The notes under the pieces were generated by a model, which was not told where the DNA came from, searched no databases, and was given only the letters and a program-made list of their open reading frames with translations. A DNA stretch of 13,475 nt from CAZRWH01 sp964603905 (GTDB lineage Bacteria > Patescibacteriota > Gracilibacteria > UBA1369 > UBA12470), in assembly GCA_964603905.1 (NCBI GenBank), contig CAZRWH010000032.1:1-13475 (forward strand). Direction: 5' to 3'. Shown in pieces: positions 1 through 7,470 of this stretch. How positions within the stretch are numbered: position 1 is the first letter of the stretch; each line of letters starts with the position of its first letter. The position numbers and the translations under genes were made by a program.

Positions 1-1259
1 ACCCCTAGAGATACCATCCGGTCAATCTGTTCCGGCGTTGCGACTCTAGTTTCATAAAAATAATTCGCTAGATGCTCACCTACAGGCATTGCAACCCCAG
101 GATTTTGAGCACCAGGAGGCGTGAGACCGGGCGTCACGGGTTGACCAATAGCGCCTTCTCGGAGTATTTGAATGCCTTTCTCCGGGTCCGCATAACCTGA
201 AAACACATGATCCGACCAAACTATCGCCCTGTAATTATCCAGTACCGACGTATCTATTCCTTTCGCCGAATAAACCTCAGCAAGTATTAGTGGTGTCATA
301 CGTGCAACCTGACAATTTACTATTCCTGATTTCAGCTGCATGCCGAAACCTGCGTAATTTTTTTGGTATTTTGTATTTGAGTGCTCCGGATTACTAAAAA
401 ATCTATCCTCTCCAATAAAAAGCGCCTGTTGCAATTGCTCAAAATCTTGATATATATCCCCTGTCCATTTGTAGTCCGGGTTCTCGATTAACTTCTGGAG
501 TTTTGTGCCATAAAGTTCTTGCAACTCATCGGTGATCTTTGTTATGTCACCCTGAATCTCTTCGTCTGTCAGCTTCCTGCTTACTGTCCTTTCCGCTCTT
601 TGCATCACGTGTTTCATTGCATCAACCTGAAAATACGATGAGGCTGGCGGAATTTCGCCTGTGTATTCAGGGGACGAGGAGTCAAAATATTTATCGATTT
701 CTTGGTCAAAAAACCCCCGCATGTCTTGGGCTATTTCTGAGTTCAGCATCTTGTTATAGCCTAATTCATCCAGGCTACCCCCATCTATTCCGGACCAGTC
801 TTGAGTCTCCGAGTCTACGCTTGCTGTTTTTCCGGTTTTGGCAAGTAAATCGTCTATGTCTGAATCTGTTGTAGCTTGATCAACCTGATGAGTGTGAGAG
901 GTTGGACCCTCCCATGTTTCTATTTTTGGCTCTGATTCAGGCTCGACAGAAGCACTGCTTTCGGCTTGCTGGCGCATTGCCTCAGGAGGAGTCACCGAAT
1001 TAGTAATCACCCCACCTAATGCTGCATGCACAAGCGCTGAAGCGACATACGGCGACATCTTTTTTAGCCATCCTCGGAACCTCCCTCTAGTATGGGTAAT
1101 AACAGAAGATATTTCTTCATCTTCAAACTCTATGCCCGTACTAAGTGCCGGCTCATCATCACCAAGCTCTTGGATTTCCAAATCCACTTCTCTCAAATCG
1201 TTTTCATTTTCTTGAGAAGGATCTATGTTCGCCCCGTTGTTTTTTGAGCTGTTAATCAT
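1..1259 (-). CDS. Partial membrane-anchored acidic protein, possible transglutaminase-like C-terminal domain
   Basis: An open frame runs 419 codons from ATG at 1259-1257 to the left edge without a stop, so the C-terminus is missing. Residues 1-60 are acidic and hydrophilic. Residues about 66-89 form a weakly hydrophobic segment after a basic stretch (RGRFRGWLKK), which could be a membrane anchor. Residues 95-160 are low-complexity and rich in Ser, Glu and Asp. The region from about 165 looks globular. Within it, GIVNCQV (Cys316), a helix-like stretch, DHVFSGY (His351) and ADPEKG (Asp358) resemble the Cys-His-Asp order and spacing of transglutaminase-like cysteine proteases. This assignment is an inference from a short pattern and may be wrong. 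The start is supported by a sigma70-like promoter ending 6 nt before the ATG. The gene lies about 100 bp downstream of the cysteine-rich gene on the same strand but appears to have its own promoter. Confidence 0.75.
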   Translation of the reverse strand, partial: MINSSKNNGANIDPSQENENDLREVDLEIQELGDDEPALSTGIEFEDEEISSVITHTRGRFRGWLKKMSPYVASALVHAALGGVITNSVTPPEAMRQQAESSASVEPESEPKIETWEGPTSHTHQVDQATTDSDIDDLLAKTGKTASVDSETQDWSGIDGGSLDELGYNKMLNSEIAQDMRGFFDQEIDKYFDSSSPEYTGEIPPASSYFQVDAMKHVMQRAERTVSRKLTDEEIQGDITKITDELQELYGTKLQKLIENPDYKWTGDIYQDFEQLQQALFIGEDRFFSNPEHSNTKYQKNYAGFGMQLKSGIVNCQVARMTPLILAEVYSAKGIDTSVLDNYRAIVWSDHVFSGYADPEKGIQILREGAIGQPVTPGLTPPGAQNPGVAMPVGEHLANYFYETRVATPEQIDRMVSLG

Positions 1260-1265
1260 CACTCA

Positions 1266-1294
1266 ATTATACCAGAAAACAACGGGTTTGTCAG
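1266..1294 (-). promoter_or_regulatory. Sigma70-type promoter, apparently leaderless
   Basis: On the minus strand there is CTGACA (1294-1289), a 17-nt spacer and TATAAT (1271-1266). The ATG of the partial gene begins 6 nt after the -10 box, so the predicted first transcribed base is the A of the start codon. No Shine-Dalgarno sequence is possible in such a transcript. Confidence 0.7.
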
Positions 1295-1363
1295 GTTAAA
1301 AAGAGTCAGCAAAGAGCAAGAACAACAATCCTTTTTCATGTTTAACTACCACTGCAACTACTA

Positions 1364-1828
1364 CTACCTATCGTATCCCTCAACAACGCAATCCACTCCA
1401 TCCTCACATTCAATAACTATCGGCATAGGATCAACTTCGCTGGCGATCATCTCTGCCTCAGATCTTACAAACCACTGCTCGAGCCACTTAACAGGCTCTA
1501 GTTCGTCTTCGCTGTAAGTACAAATTTCGTCGTGCCTAACTCTCAGTGATTCTTCGCAACTGAGCAAAATATCCTGAACTCTTTCTCTGTTAAAGCACAT
1601 CACCATCGAGCAATCCCAATCTTCCAGCATTTCGTCTTCCGCACACAATACTTCTTCCGTGTCTTTGTCTAACATGTATGGAGGATGATCAGCCATTTGA
1701 TCTGTAGCACAGTCCCAAAAATCTACGCATGTCGCCTCTAGTACCGGAGTATCCTGCTGACAGTTAACAGCCACTGACATGCAGGCTGCCGCAAGAATGA
1801 TTCTGGATTTTGAGGGGGATTCTTTCAT
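1364..1828 (-). CDS. Small cysteine-rich, probably exported protein of unknown function
   Basis: The product is 154 residues and I do not recognise the family. A short basic N-terminus (MKESPSKSR) is followed by a hydrophobic stretch at residues 10-22 (IILAAACMSVAVNC), which looks like a signal peptide or lipoprotein signal. Cys16 or Cys23 could be a lipidated cysteine, but neither sits in a classical lipobox. The rest is acidic and has many cysteines (34, 40, 62, 73, 78, 91, 103, 141, 147; 11 in all), suggesting disulfides outside the cytoplasm. The frame ends in three tandem TAG codons (1366-1358). The start lies only 2 nt from the assembly gap, so the true start could be further upstream, and any promoter or ribosome site is hidden. 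No close partner is visible; the helicase gene lies across the gap. Confidence 0.6.
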   Translation of the reverse strand: MKESPSKSRIILAAACMSVAVNCQQDTPVLEATCVDFWDCATDQMADHPPYMLDKDTEEVLCAEDEMLEDWDCSMVMCFNRERVQDILLSCEESLRVRHDEICTYSEDELEPVKWLEQWFVRSEAEMIASEVDPMPIVIECEDGVDCVVEGYDR

Positions 1829-1830
1829 AG

Positions 1831-1930
1831 NNNNNNNNNNNNNNNNNNNNNNNNNNNNNNNNNNNNNNNNNNNNNNNNNNNNNNNNNNNNNNNNNNNNNN
1901 NNNNNNNNNNNNNNNNNNNNNNNNNNNNNN
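1831..1930. other. Assembly gap of 100 N
   Basis: Exactly 100 N, the usual placeholder for a scaffold join of unknown length. It hides the helicase C-terminus and stop, and the upstream region of the cysteine-rich gene. Reading frames that span it have no biological meaning. Confidence 0.98.
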
Positions 1931-4902
1931 CTCTTAAAATCACACCGATCGCAAGGTAGCCCTTTTTCAATCTTGTCGAACTTCAGATCTTGGATACAAC
2001 CGTAAACCTCTTTGATTTCGCGTGTTAGGCCCTGAGTGTCGGCAGGAAGAATCTTGATTTTTACGCGTTTGTCGGGTTTCTCAATGAAGTCGAGCTCTCC
2101 TGTTACCACCTTCCATTTGAACCATGGGTCTGCATCACCGAGCAACTTGTAAAAAACTAACTGGCGCATCAATTCCCCTTCTGAATTCGCGGTGAGTCCT
2201 CGGACTTCGTTTTCGGATTTTGGTCGTCCGGTTTTGTAGTCGACGACATTGACTGTTCCTAGTTGTTCATCTACTGGATCGATGCGGTCGAGCTGACCTG
2301 TTATCGGGATTCCTTCGACGAAGACTTTGTGGCTTAGGAAGTTGAATTCGTTGAAGTATGGAATTGCGAATCGATCGCGATTTGATTCGTAGTATTCCGT
2401 GAGGATTTTGACGCCTTTTTCGACTGATGCCTCGTAATCTTTTTTTATCATCACCTCTTTGTCGAGACCTTTTTGAAACTCGTCTAATAAGAATTTGAGA
2501 TCAGGTAGTTTTTTGTCTTTTTTAAATTTTTCAAAAAATTGCTGCAGTCCATAGTGAACCGCCGTACCAAAAGAAAGGTGCTTCGGTTTGACGCGTGGGA
2601 CGCGGAGAAGATTTTGGTAAAGGAACTTACGAGGGCAAGTTAGATATGTATTCAGTGCTGTCACACTAATCGCAAAGTCCTTAACAAGCTCTGAGAGATA
2701 CGAATTTGTCTCAACTGAGAATTCCTCCGTTGGGGTTGTAAAAATCAATTCTAGGCGCTCTTTTGCCTCTTCTCGATAACTTGTGACGTCTAGATGAGAC
2801 ATGCTTTCTATGTTTGCAATGAATACTGACGGCACCTCTGGACGAGGGCGGCCAACTTCATAGTTCTTTGCATATGAAACGTAGGCGCGTTTGCGTGCTC
2901 TTGTGAGTGCAACGTAAAACAGCCTTCGCTCGTCTTCTTCCTTCTGGTGTTCGGCCATATTTTGTAGACGCATGACACCTTCTGGAAGCTTGATGTCGAC
3001 ACCTCCTTGTTTCTTTTCCCACCGTTTTGCGGTCGATCGAAATATGAAGACGTTGTTGAACTCAAGCCCCTTGGATTTGTGGACCGTCATTAGCTGAACC
3101 GCAGGCTCTCCGATTGACAATGGGGTCTCCTGAACTGCTATAAAATGCTCTTCCATTACTTCTATTTGTTCGAGGAAGAGAGGGAGCTTCATGTTGTGGT
3201 CTCCCCTGTTCAATGTTTTCACAAGATCAAAAAGTCTTTTTAGTCTGTTGAGCGCCCTTACGTCATCTTTTTTCAAAACATAGTCCATAAATCCGGACTC
3301 GTTGAGTACGTTTTCGAAGAACTCTGCAAACGTCACATTTGATTGGTATTGAATCCATTGATCGATCAGCACAGCAAGGTTGTTGATTTTGACGATGTTC
3401 TTTAGGTCGGCTTCTTTCAGCAACGTTATGTCGCGGATTATGTCGAAGTAATGTTTGCGTTTTCTTTTTATAAATTTGGTCAGTTTGTAAATGTCTTCAC
3501 GTTCGATACCCATGAAATCCAAATTGAGAACCCGGAAGAAATTCAAGTCGTCTGTCGGCTTGTTTATAAGGCTTAACAGGGCGAGAACTTTCTGTATTTC
3601 GATATCTTGAAGGATGTTGTCGCCTCCTTTGATTTCGTAAGGGATCTCGAGGTTATCCAGGAATCTCACGAGGTCTAGTGAGTCTGAATTGTTGCGATAA
3701 AAGACCGCTATTTCAGAGAGATCCTCTCCTTCTTCTTGAAGTTCTTTTATTCGCTTTGCTATGAAATATGCTTCTTCGTTTCCATCTTCGAATTCCGCAA
3801 GAAAAACCCCATTCTCTTCTGATGTTGATTGTGCGTTCAGCTGCTTGTTTATCTCTGAAAACCTGTTTTCAAGCCTATCGGTGTTGTTCATTATCAGTTC
3901 ACGAGAAGCGTCCAGGATTTTTTGATCACTTCGGTAGTTTTCGGTCAGAACGATCTTTTTTGCGCCAGGATAGCTTTCATCAAACTCCAAAATATTCTCA
4001 AGACTCGCACCTTGAAACCTATAAATCGACTGATCGTCGTCACCTACTACAAAAATATTTGGATTATCAAAGAAGCTTCCTAGCAACGTAACCACCGAGT
4101 TCTGTGAATTGTTTGTGTCTTGATACTCATCGAGCAAGAAATACTGATATTTCTCCTGATAATATGCGAGAAGGAAGTCGTCTTTCTTGAATTTCTCAAC
4201 AACAAACATAATCATGTCATCGAAATCGTATCTTCCTCGTGCAACCAGTTCTTTTGTGTATTTGTCGTAAATGCCGGCGAGCTCTTTTTGCTTAAGGATA
4301 TTCTTCTCACGATCTTGGTATTTCCCATACGGCTTACCTGTTCGAGGATTTACTTCGGTTTCTTGGGCCAGAACCTCCTCATCGATCCTGATTAGTTCTT
4401 TTAATTTTTCTGCCGAAACTCCTTCTCTCTTTAAATTCGAAATAGCGCTCAAAATCGGCCTAACATAGAAGTAACTACTCCCGAAAGGCTTTAGATGCTC
4501 AAGCTTCTCACTGTCCAAAATCTTCCGCATTGCCTGGAACTTCTCCACATCTGTAATTGGCTCAAGATCCTTCGCAAAAAGGAACTTGTCAGGCCACTTC
4601 TTGATCACGTCGTTACAAAACGAATGGAATGTATAAATATCAACGTAATAACCTGCCGGACCGATGATGTCCTTTAGCCGTTCCTTCATGGCCGCCACGC
4701 CACTCTCGGTAAACGTAAGTGCAAGGATGTTGCCCGGATTGATTTGAGTCTTTTTGAGGATCTCAGCGATACGCATCGTAAGCACCTGCGTCTTACCTGT
4801 TCCAGGTCCTGCAACTACCAAAACCGGCCCCTCAATCTCGGTTACTGCCTGCTTTTGAGCAGGATTAAGGCGTGCCATATTTTCTTCGTAGGTTTTGCTC
4901 AT
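1931..4902 (-). CDS. UvrD/PcrA-like SF1A helicase fused to a PD-(D/E)XK (Cas4/AddB-like) nuclease, 3' end lost in gap
   Basis: 990 codons are readable before the gap. The helicase motifs appear in order: Q motif and Walker A GPGTGKT (32-38), motif Ia (61-76), motif II LLDEYQDTN (256-264), motif III VVGDDDQSIYRFQGAS (285-300), motif IV LTENYRS (319-325), motif V VQLMTVHKSKGLEF (602-615) and motif VI RRLFYVALTRAR (659-670). A RecB-family nuclease domain follows: TCPRKFLY with Cys756, FGTAVHYGL with His783, GQLDRID with Asp872, and VVDYKTG with Asp888 and Lys890. Cys756, Cys984 and Cys987 match the AddB/Cas4 iron-sulfur pattern. The fourth Cys is expected just inside the gap, so only a short tail is probably missing. 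The family unwinds and resects DNA in repair and recombination. ATG at 4902-4900 sits 6 nt after a TATAAA box. The gene is divergent from the gene at 5006. Confidence 0.93.
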
Positions 4903-4908
4903 ATGATG

Positions 4909-4937
4909 TTTATACTTTCGATTCTCATTGTAGTCCA
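4909..4937 (-). promoter_or_regulatory. Helicase promoter, apparently leaderless
   Basis: Minus strand: TGGACT (4937-4932, 4 of 6 consensus), 17-nt spacer, TATAAA (4914-4909). The ATG follows after 6 nt, the same geometry as the promoter at 1266-1294. No Shine-Dalgarno-like sequence lies in between. Confidence 0.5.
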
Positions 4938-4947
4938 GTCAGTTATT

Positions 4948-4976
4948 TTGACAAAAATTTTTGGTTTGCATAGGAT
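4948..4976 (+). promoter_or_regulatory. Promoter of paralogue A gene
   Basis: TTGACA (4948-4953), 17-nt spacer, TAGGAT (4971-4976). The predicted start is near 4983, leaving a leader of about 23 nt that begins in CCTGTTTTTTAA and lacks a Shine-Dalgarno sequence. It stands back to back with the helicase promoter, 10 bp apart. Its arrangement matches the promoter of paralogue B (7388-7417). Confidence 0.6.
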
Positions 4977-5005
4977 GAAGTCCTGTTTTTTAATCTTAAA
5001 AAAAC

Positions 5006-5857
5006 ATGACACCAAACAGAATTGGCCCAGGCTTCACAATTAAACCTACAGATATGCGTGGAACCAGACGCTATGATCCTTTTGTTGATCGTGGCGTTTA
5101 CGCTTTTGCTAGAGCTGCTAGCAATGAAGAAGTTCATTCTGCAACTGTTAATGATGTTACTGGAGAACTTGCTTATATCAGCAAAGATGGCCCAAGGGCT
5201 AGACTCTCAGAGCCGCTATCTGGACAAGAACTTATAGATACATCTGCCGCTTTGAATGCAAAAATCATGGAATCTCTTGAGCAAACAAGTATTGATGATA
5301 ATTCTAATTCTCCTGAGATAATGAAAGAAAGGATTGCTAATGCAATTTTTGTTTCTTTAAAAGCGCATCTTGACAATAAATTTAGTGACGAAGGGCTAGT
5401 AAATACATTAAATGATCGAGGAGATTTAAACCGTGCCGATCTTCTAATCGATTTTTTGAGAGAATTAGAATTCTTTATAGAGGCTGCAAAGTTAGCAGAA
5501 ATTGGGTTTGGACTTGAAACAACCGACTTTTCCACTCTCAAAAACGACACTCAAAAAAGAGCTTGTCGTGCACGCCATAGATTTATGATGGAGGTTGCTG
5601 CAAAAATAACTGATCTTTCCCATGACTATATTGCAAGACTTCTTCAAATGTTTTATGAATTTTGTGACCAAGAGGAAATCCCTCATTCTAACCGACCTTA
5701 CGGCATCACTTTAAATTATAAATTTGAAGAAAGTGGACTAACAATATCCTTAAACTATAACTCTCCTAAGCCAGTAGGGATTGGGACAGTGTATGTTGAT
5801 GGATCTGGGATGAGACGTACTAGAGTGAATCAAATTGAGAGATGGTCTAAGCTTTAA
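5006..5857 (+). CDS. Uncharacterised protein, paralogue A of the pair flanking the structured RNA
   Basis: The product is 283 residues. I see no signal peptide or membrane segment and do not recognise the family. It is clearly related to the protein at 6578-7357. Shared blocks, in order, are RYDPFVDR (22-29), DGPRARLSEP (61-70), KERIANAIF (107-115), LAEIGFGLE (163-171), RARHRFMMEVAA (188-199) and LNYKFEESGLTIS (236-248). The middle (about 105-215) is predicted by eye to be mainly helical and the last 50 residues strand-rich. No catalytic motif is evident, and no cysteine is conserved between the two copies. The start is the first ATG after a good promoter. Transcription runs towards the RNA region, which begins about 70 bp after the stop. 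The function is unknown; partnership with the RNA is only suggested by position. Confidence 0.85.
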   Translation: MTPNRIGPGFTIKPTDMRGTRRYDPFVDRGVYAFARAASNEEVHSATVNDVTGELAYISKDGPRARLSEPLSGQELIDTSAALNAKIMESLEQTSIDDNSNSPEIMKERIANAIFVSLKAHLDNKFSDEGLVNTLNDRGDLNRADLLIDFLRELEFFIEAAKLAEIGFGLETTDFSTLKNDTQKRACRARHRFMMEVAAKITDLSHDYIARLLQMFYEFCDQEEIPHSNRPYGITLNYKFEESGLTISLNYNSPKPVGIGTVYVDGSGMRRTRVNQIERWSKL

Positions 5858-5890
5858 GAGTTTTAGTTTTGCACGGATTATTTTCAACGA

Positions 5891-5917
5891 AAACAGATCC
5901 TGACATTTAGATCTTTT
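5891..5917 (+). terminator. Weak terminator-like hairpin after paralogue A
   Basis: AGATC (5895-5899) can pair with GATCT (5910-5914) across a 10-nt loop, and AAA (5891-5893) with TTT (5915-5917) around a bulged C. A short T run follows on the plus strand. The stem is weak, and it overlaps the possible -35 box of the structured RNA. By symmetry it could also act on the minus strand. Confidence 0.3.
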
Positions 5918-5928
5918 CTCGCTACTAA
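5900..5928 (+). promoter_or_regulatory. Possible promoter of the structured RNA
   Basis: CTGACA (5900-5905) has the same -35 sequence as the promoter at 1266-1294. A 17-nt spacer is followed by TACTAA (5923-5928), a poor -10 box. The predicted start near 5929-5935 falls at the foot of the RNA's closing helix, which is the right place but would trim its outer pairs. The evidence is weak. Confidence 0.3.
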
Positions 5929-6498
5929 AGAATGTTTCAGAATTAGATGAAATGCGAAGTTCGCAGTCAATGCTTTATGGCGAGTCGTACTATCCGTACG
6001 GCGAGCTATAAAAATTGACTAAGAACAAGTCCAAAGGATCGGCTTGCCAGAGTCGGCAGCTCTGCTGGCGAGCAGGGCAAGTCGACAGCTCACTAATTCT
6101 GGAACATTCTTAAAGAGAGCGACTTCGAGGGGGAGGTGAGCCGCTCCCTTATTAAACTCCCTAAGCGCGGAAAGAAGAAAATTCTATACCTCGGTTATGG
6201 ACTCCCATCACCAGAGACTGGAAATAGAAACCCAAGAAAGTAGACAAGCTACTATTTACCACGTTTAAGGCGTAGCAAAGGTAATAACGAACATCTTTAC
6301 TCCTGCTGGCCTGGAACCAAAATGCCCAACCTGACCAGAGAGGAAAGCAAACCCAAGATTTTGGGGAATCTTAGGAAAATCAACTAAACGACACTTAGGG
6401 AGAGAGGTGCCGAGAAGAAGGAGGCATAGCGCAAAATAGTTTAATCTCCCCTTCTCGACAGATCACTCCCTAAATTTGGGTTCAGTGAGGCTATTTTT
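5928..6498 (+). ncRNA. Large structured non-coding RNA, about 570 nt, family not recognised
   Basis: No plausible coding frame lies here, but long helices do. A 19-bp helix (5928-5946 with 6093-6111, one G-U) closes domain 1. Inside it are hairpin 5953-5965, helix 5965-5970/6015-6020, a long hairpin of 8 bp (5974-5981/6005-6012), tandem G-A and 7 bp (5984-5990/5996-6002), and an arm of 10 bp (6039-6048/6076-6085) capped by 6052-6058/6063-6069. Domain 2 is closed by 9 bp (6157-6165/6394-6402) and holds hairpins 6193-6212, 6256-6284 and 6355-6372. A 3' arm (6411-6417/6451-6457) leads to a terminator. Most internal wobble pairs are G-U on the plus strand and would be A-C on the minus strand, and the tandem G-A is favourable only on the plus strand, so plus is preferred. 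One helix (6113-6121/6142-6150) fits the minus strand better. The ends are approximate. The length recalls ornate large RNAs such as ROOL or OLE, but I cannot match it to either. Confidence 0.65.
6463..6498 (+). terminator. Intrinsic terminator of the structured RNA
   Basis: TCACT-CCC (6463-6470) pairs with GGG (6478-6480) and AGTGA (6484-6488), with a 3-nt bulge and a 7-nt loop. GGCTA and TTTTT (6494-6498) follow. The T run on the plus strand supports plus-strand transcription of the RNA. The CCC arm can alternatively pair with 6395-6402. Confidence 0.5.
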
Positions 6499-6514
6499 AA
6501 AAGAACATCATTAT

Positions 6515-6543
6515 ATTATAGCAATGATATTATTTTTTGTCAA
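6515..6543 (-). promoter_or_regulatory. Consensus-perfect sigma70 promoter pointing into the structured RNA
   Basis: Minus strand: TTGACA (6543-6538), exactly 17 nt, then TATAAT (6520-6515), with an extended -10 TG one base upstream of the box. Predicted start is near 6508. It lies about 35 bp past the stop of paralogue B and fires leftward across the RNA region, antisense to the strand preferred from folding. No coding gene lies in its path. Confidence 0.7.
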
Positions 6544-6577
6544 GAGGTCGTTTTAAACCAAAATACCCGATCCATAA

Positions 6578-7357
6578 TTACAGATTCTCTCCGTGGAACT
6601 GTCTACCGTTAAACGAGACCTTACAGCTGTGCCCCCTATTAAGCTCTGGCCCCATAGACATATGTAATCCGCTGTCATCGAAGTTGTATTTTACTTCGAT
6701 ATTGCAACGATATCCCTCCCCCATGTCCAAGACTACTGTTCCTCTAAAAAACCTATTTATAGTTGTTACCAAATTACCAATAACATTTCCCTCCCTCATC
6801 ATGTCAAAAACCTGCCTAGCAATATCAATCATAAATCTGTAACGCTTTGATAGGTCCTGTTTATGCTTAGATGCCACTTGTTCATAAGTCGTCATATCTA
6901 TTCCTAGCCCCATTTCCGCTAGCTCTTCTTTTGAGATAGTTGTTTTTATTCCCCAAAGCACTGTACTTCGAAAATCTGAGCGATTTACAAAAGTTTTACC
7001 TGTCCTTGTCCTCCTTTCATCCAAAACAGCCTGCAAATTCTCCGGCCTAATTCTTTCTTTTATTGCTTCTTCGATTTTGCTAAATATCTGCTTTGCAATT
7101 CGCTCTTTTCTATCTTCAATTGCTTCCATAATGCGCTCACCTACTTCTCCTGAGGCTGACTCTAGCTCTTCGGCCAACCTTCCTTTTGGCCCCCTGGACA
7201 TCAATCGGACAGCATCGCCATCTACATCCTGAAGACACACCTCCATAACTGACGTTCCCTCATCTGACAATGCTCTGATATTCTCAAAAGCGTTCTCATC
7301 AATCACAGGGTCATATCCTCTGTGATGATCAATATTATTTAGAACTAGGCTTTTCAT
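6578..7357 (-). CDS. Uncharacterised protein, paralogue B of the pair flanking the structured RNA
   Basis: The product is 259 residues, with no signal peptide or membrane segment, and the family is not recognised. It is homologous along its length to the protein at 5006-5857: GYDPVIDE (14-21), SRGPKGRLAEE (54-64), KERIAKQIF (84-92), LAEMGLGID (146-154), KRYRFMIDIA (171-180) and VKYNFDDSGLHMS (222-234) line up with the blocks of the other copy. Identity outside these blocks is low, so the duplication is old or the copies were acquired separately. The two genes converge on the RNA. The region upstream carries TTGACA, an 18-nt spacer, TAAGAT, and a leader like that of paralogue A. There is no Shine-Dalgarno sequence. 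ATG at 7357 is the first in frame after this promoter. Confidence 0.85.
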   Translation of the reverse strand: MKSLVLNNIDHHRGYDPVIDENAFENIRALSDEGTSVMEVCLQDVDGDAVRLMSRGPKGRLAEELESASGEVGERIMEAIEDRKERIAKQIFSKIEEAIKERIRPENLQAVLDERRTRTGKTFVNRSDFRSTVLWGIKTTISKEELAEMGLGIDMTTYEQVASKHKQDLSKRYRFMIDIARQVFDMMREGNVIGNLVTTINRFFRGTVVLDMGEGYRCNIEVKYNFDDSGLHMSMGPELNRGHSCKVSFNGRQFHGENL

Positions 7358-7387
7358 AATTTTAATACGTTAAAATAACAGGGGAGA

Positions 7388-7417
7388 ATCTTAACCTGTA
7401 TCGACTACCCATGTCAA
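7388..7417 (-). promoter_or_regulatory. Promoter of paralogue B gene
   Basis: Minus strand: TTGACA (7417-7412), 18-nt spacer, TAAGAT (7393-7388), and 30 nt to the ATG. The leader contains CCCCTGTTATTTTAA near the predicted start and TTAAAA before the ATG, like the leader of paralogue A. Confidence 0.55.
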
Positions 7418-7420
7418 TTA

Positions 7421-7459
7421 CTCAAAAGACCCTGTCTATTGACCCGCCGTCAGACAGGG
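7421..7459 (-). terminator. Strong intrinsic terminator of rmuC
   Basis: CCCTGTCT (7459-7452, minus strand) pairs with AGACAGGG (7437-7430), 8 bp, and an inner TGAC/GTCA can extend it. TCTTTTG follows on the minus strand. The hairpin begins 11 bp after the rmuC stop. Confidence 0.85.
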
Positions 7460-7470
7460 CCACGCAAGAG

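Noticed and set aside
1290..1330. Terminator after the cysteine-rich gene, suggested by a CTCTTTTT run
   Set aside because: No hairpin precedes the T run; there is only a direct repeat of CTCTTT.
1825..1930. Extension of the helicase frame through the N run to a stop at 1825, and a second short frame crossing the gap
   Set aside because: Any frame through 100 N is arbitrary because the true gap length is unknown.
3768..4395. Several plus-strand open frames opposite the helicase gene
   Set aside because: They are shadows of a well-supported helicase frame, with no motif or start signal of their own.
6331..6365. RNase P RNA, suggested by an AGAGAGGAAAGCAAACCC stretch
   Set aside because: The other universal regions (the GAGGAAAGTCC-type P4 strand at the 5' side and the 3' partner) are absent, and the order does not fit.
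5928..6498. tmRNA, group I or group II intron
   Set aside because: No tRNA-like end or tag reading frame, no domain V hairpin with the AGC triad, no recognisable P7/P3 core, and no interrupted gene on either side.
5928..6508. The structured RNA being transcribed from the minus strand
   Set aside because: Not fully excluded. The perfect minus-strand promoter and one helix (6113-6121 with 6142-6150) support it, but most wobble pairs, the tandem G-A and the T-run terminator favour plus.
6508..6537. ATCATT/AATGAT hairpin followed by a T run as a second terminator
   Set aside because: It is short and AT-rich, and the same bases form the consensus minus-strand promoter, which explains them better.
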